Part shown: positions 35,748-36,534 of the stretch, in pieces
Position numbering within the stretch: position 1 is the stretch's first letter
Layout: each line of letters opens with the position of its first letter
Assembly (NCBI GenBank): GCA_947258645.1
Contig: CAMYJL010000004.1
Location: forward strand, 24,329 to 60,862
Source of the DNA: an uncultured Nitrospinota bacterium
GTDB lineage: Bacteria > UBA8248
Direction: 5' to 3'
Length of the DNA stretch: 36,534 nucleotides
The notes under the pieces: generated by a model
The model's database searches: none
What the model saw: the letters and a program-made list of their open reading frames with translations, nothing else
What the model was told of the DNA's origin: nothing
Made by a program: the position numbers and the translations under genes

Positions 35748-36098
35748 TTATTTCAGATTCTGATAGGCTTTTTGCAATGTGATATCGAGGAAATCCCTGT
35801 CCTCGATAAGCGTTTTGATGGTCAGGCCCACCTCCCAGATTTCGGGTGGGCCGTCTTTTTTTTGTACCCATGCGACATGGGCCGTGCAGTTGTCGAAGAC
35901 ATCCTCGGAAATCTGTATCGAACATTCGATGGAGTCCTTCTTAGGCGGCTCTTTCGTCACCACCACCTTGAAGCCGCCCGCGCTCACGTCTTCGGGGACA
36001 AGCGGCAGGTCCGAAAGCTCCGGCGCCTGAATGACAACAGGGACTGTGAAGCGGGCATATTTCCGTTGATCTTGTGCGGTTTTCATTTCTCCCCCCAA
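35748..36098 (-). CDS. PilZ-domain protein (putative c-di-GMP binding)
   Basis: RKYARF (RxxxR) followed by DVSAGGFKV ((D/N)xSxxG). Confidence 0.75.
   Translation of the reverse strand: MGGEMKTAQDQRKYARFTVPVVIQAPELSDLPLVPEDVSAGGFKVVVTKEPPKKDSIECSIQISEDVFDNCTAHVAWVQKKDGPPEIWEVGLTIKTLIEDRDFLDITLQKAYQNLK
35825..35863 (+). terminator. Rho-independent terminator (+ strand) inside the antisense of the PilZ CDS
   Basis: GGCCCACC / GGTGGGCC stem (35825-35832, 35845-35852), then GTC and eight T residues. Confidence 0.65.
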
Positions 36099-36149
36099 GG
36101 GTGATAGGGAATTTAAGATTTCGCCGGCCCGCGCCGGGCCGCGGCGGTT

Positions 36150-36534
36150 TTATTCTTTGACCGTTTCGGTCAGTTCTTCTTTTTTCGTGGTCATCTTTTC
36201 CTCGGCGGCTTTTATCCAGCCGATGATTTTCCCTCGGGCTTTTTGGGCCTCGGGAAAATTCGGTTGCATTTTTAAGGCTTTGGTAACGCTTTGAAGCGAC
36301 TCTTCGAATTTCCATTGGGCGACATAAACCAGGGACTGATGATAAAAAATTTCAGGATCAGATTGGATAGATGAAAGCGCTATTTCAAATGCGCGAACGG
36401 CAATGTCATATTCCTTGATCCTGAATGCGACGGTTCCCAATCGTTTGTAGGCGATCCCGTTTTTGGTGTCTGATTCGAGGTCGAGAACTCGCTCGAACGC
36501 TTTGATGGCTTCCTCTTTTTGGCCGAGACCCAGG
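36150..36534 (-). CDS. TPR-repeat protein, C-terminal part (5' end outside window)
   Basis: Frame open to the window edge: LGLGQKEEAIKAFERVLDLESDTKNGIAYKRLGTVAFRIKEYDIAVRAFEIALSSIQSDPEIFYHQSLVYVAQWKFEESLQSVTKALKMQPNF; TPR-like repeats. Confidence 0.8.
   Translation of the reverse strand, partial: LGLGQKEEAIKAFERVLDLESDTKNGIAYKRLGTVAFRIKEYDIAVRAFEIALSSIQSDPEIFYHQSLVYVAQWKFEESLQSVTKALKMQPNFPEAQKARGKIIGWIKAAEEKMTTKKEELTETVKE

Noticed and set aside
1-36534. CRISPR arrays, tRNA/rRNA genes, insertion sequences, prophage genes
   Set aside because: No repeat-spacer pattern, RNA-gene motif or transposase/integrase protein recognised on reading; not computationally searched.

Overview
High-GC Gram-negative bacterial window dominated by an LPS/lipid A/O-antigen biosynthesis and export locus: lpxK (partial), lptG/lptF, ADP-heptose synthesis genes (gmhB-like, split hldE1/hldE2), several GT9 heptosyltransferases, many GT4/GT2 glycosyltransferases, msbA, a NodU-type carbamoyltransferase, O-antigen ligase, flippase and galE. 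Other genes are dacA, dapA, an inositol-phosphate synthase, an aquaporin, two SGNH hydrolases, an Fe-S oxidoreductase, a PilZ protein and a TPR protein. The most notable signal is at 26347-27517: two tandem paralogous OsmC/Ohr-family genes. In both, the codon at the expected peroxidatic-Cys position is an in-frame TGA, followed by a SECIS-like hairpin with a GGUAC loop at identical spacing. The two hairpins differ by one compensatory base-pair change. These are best read as two full-length selenoproteins that ordinary ORF calling splits into four fragments. They are divergently arranged with a TIP-like aquaporin gene that carries an apparent one-base frameshift. No tRNA, rRNA, CRISPR array or transposase was recognised. 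Family assignments come from reading motifs, not from database searches.
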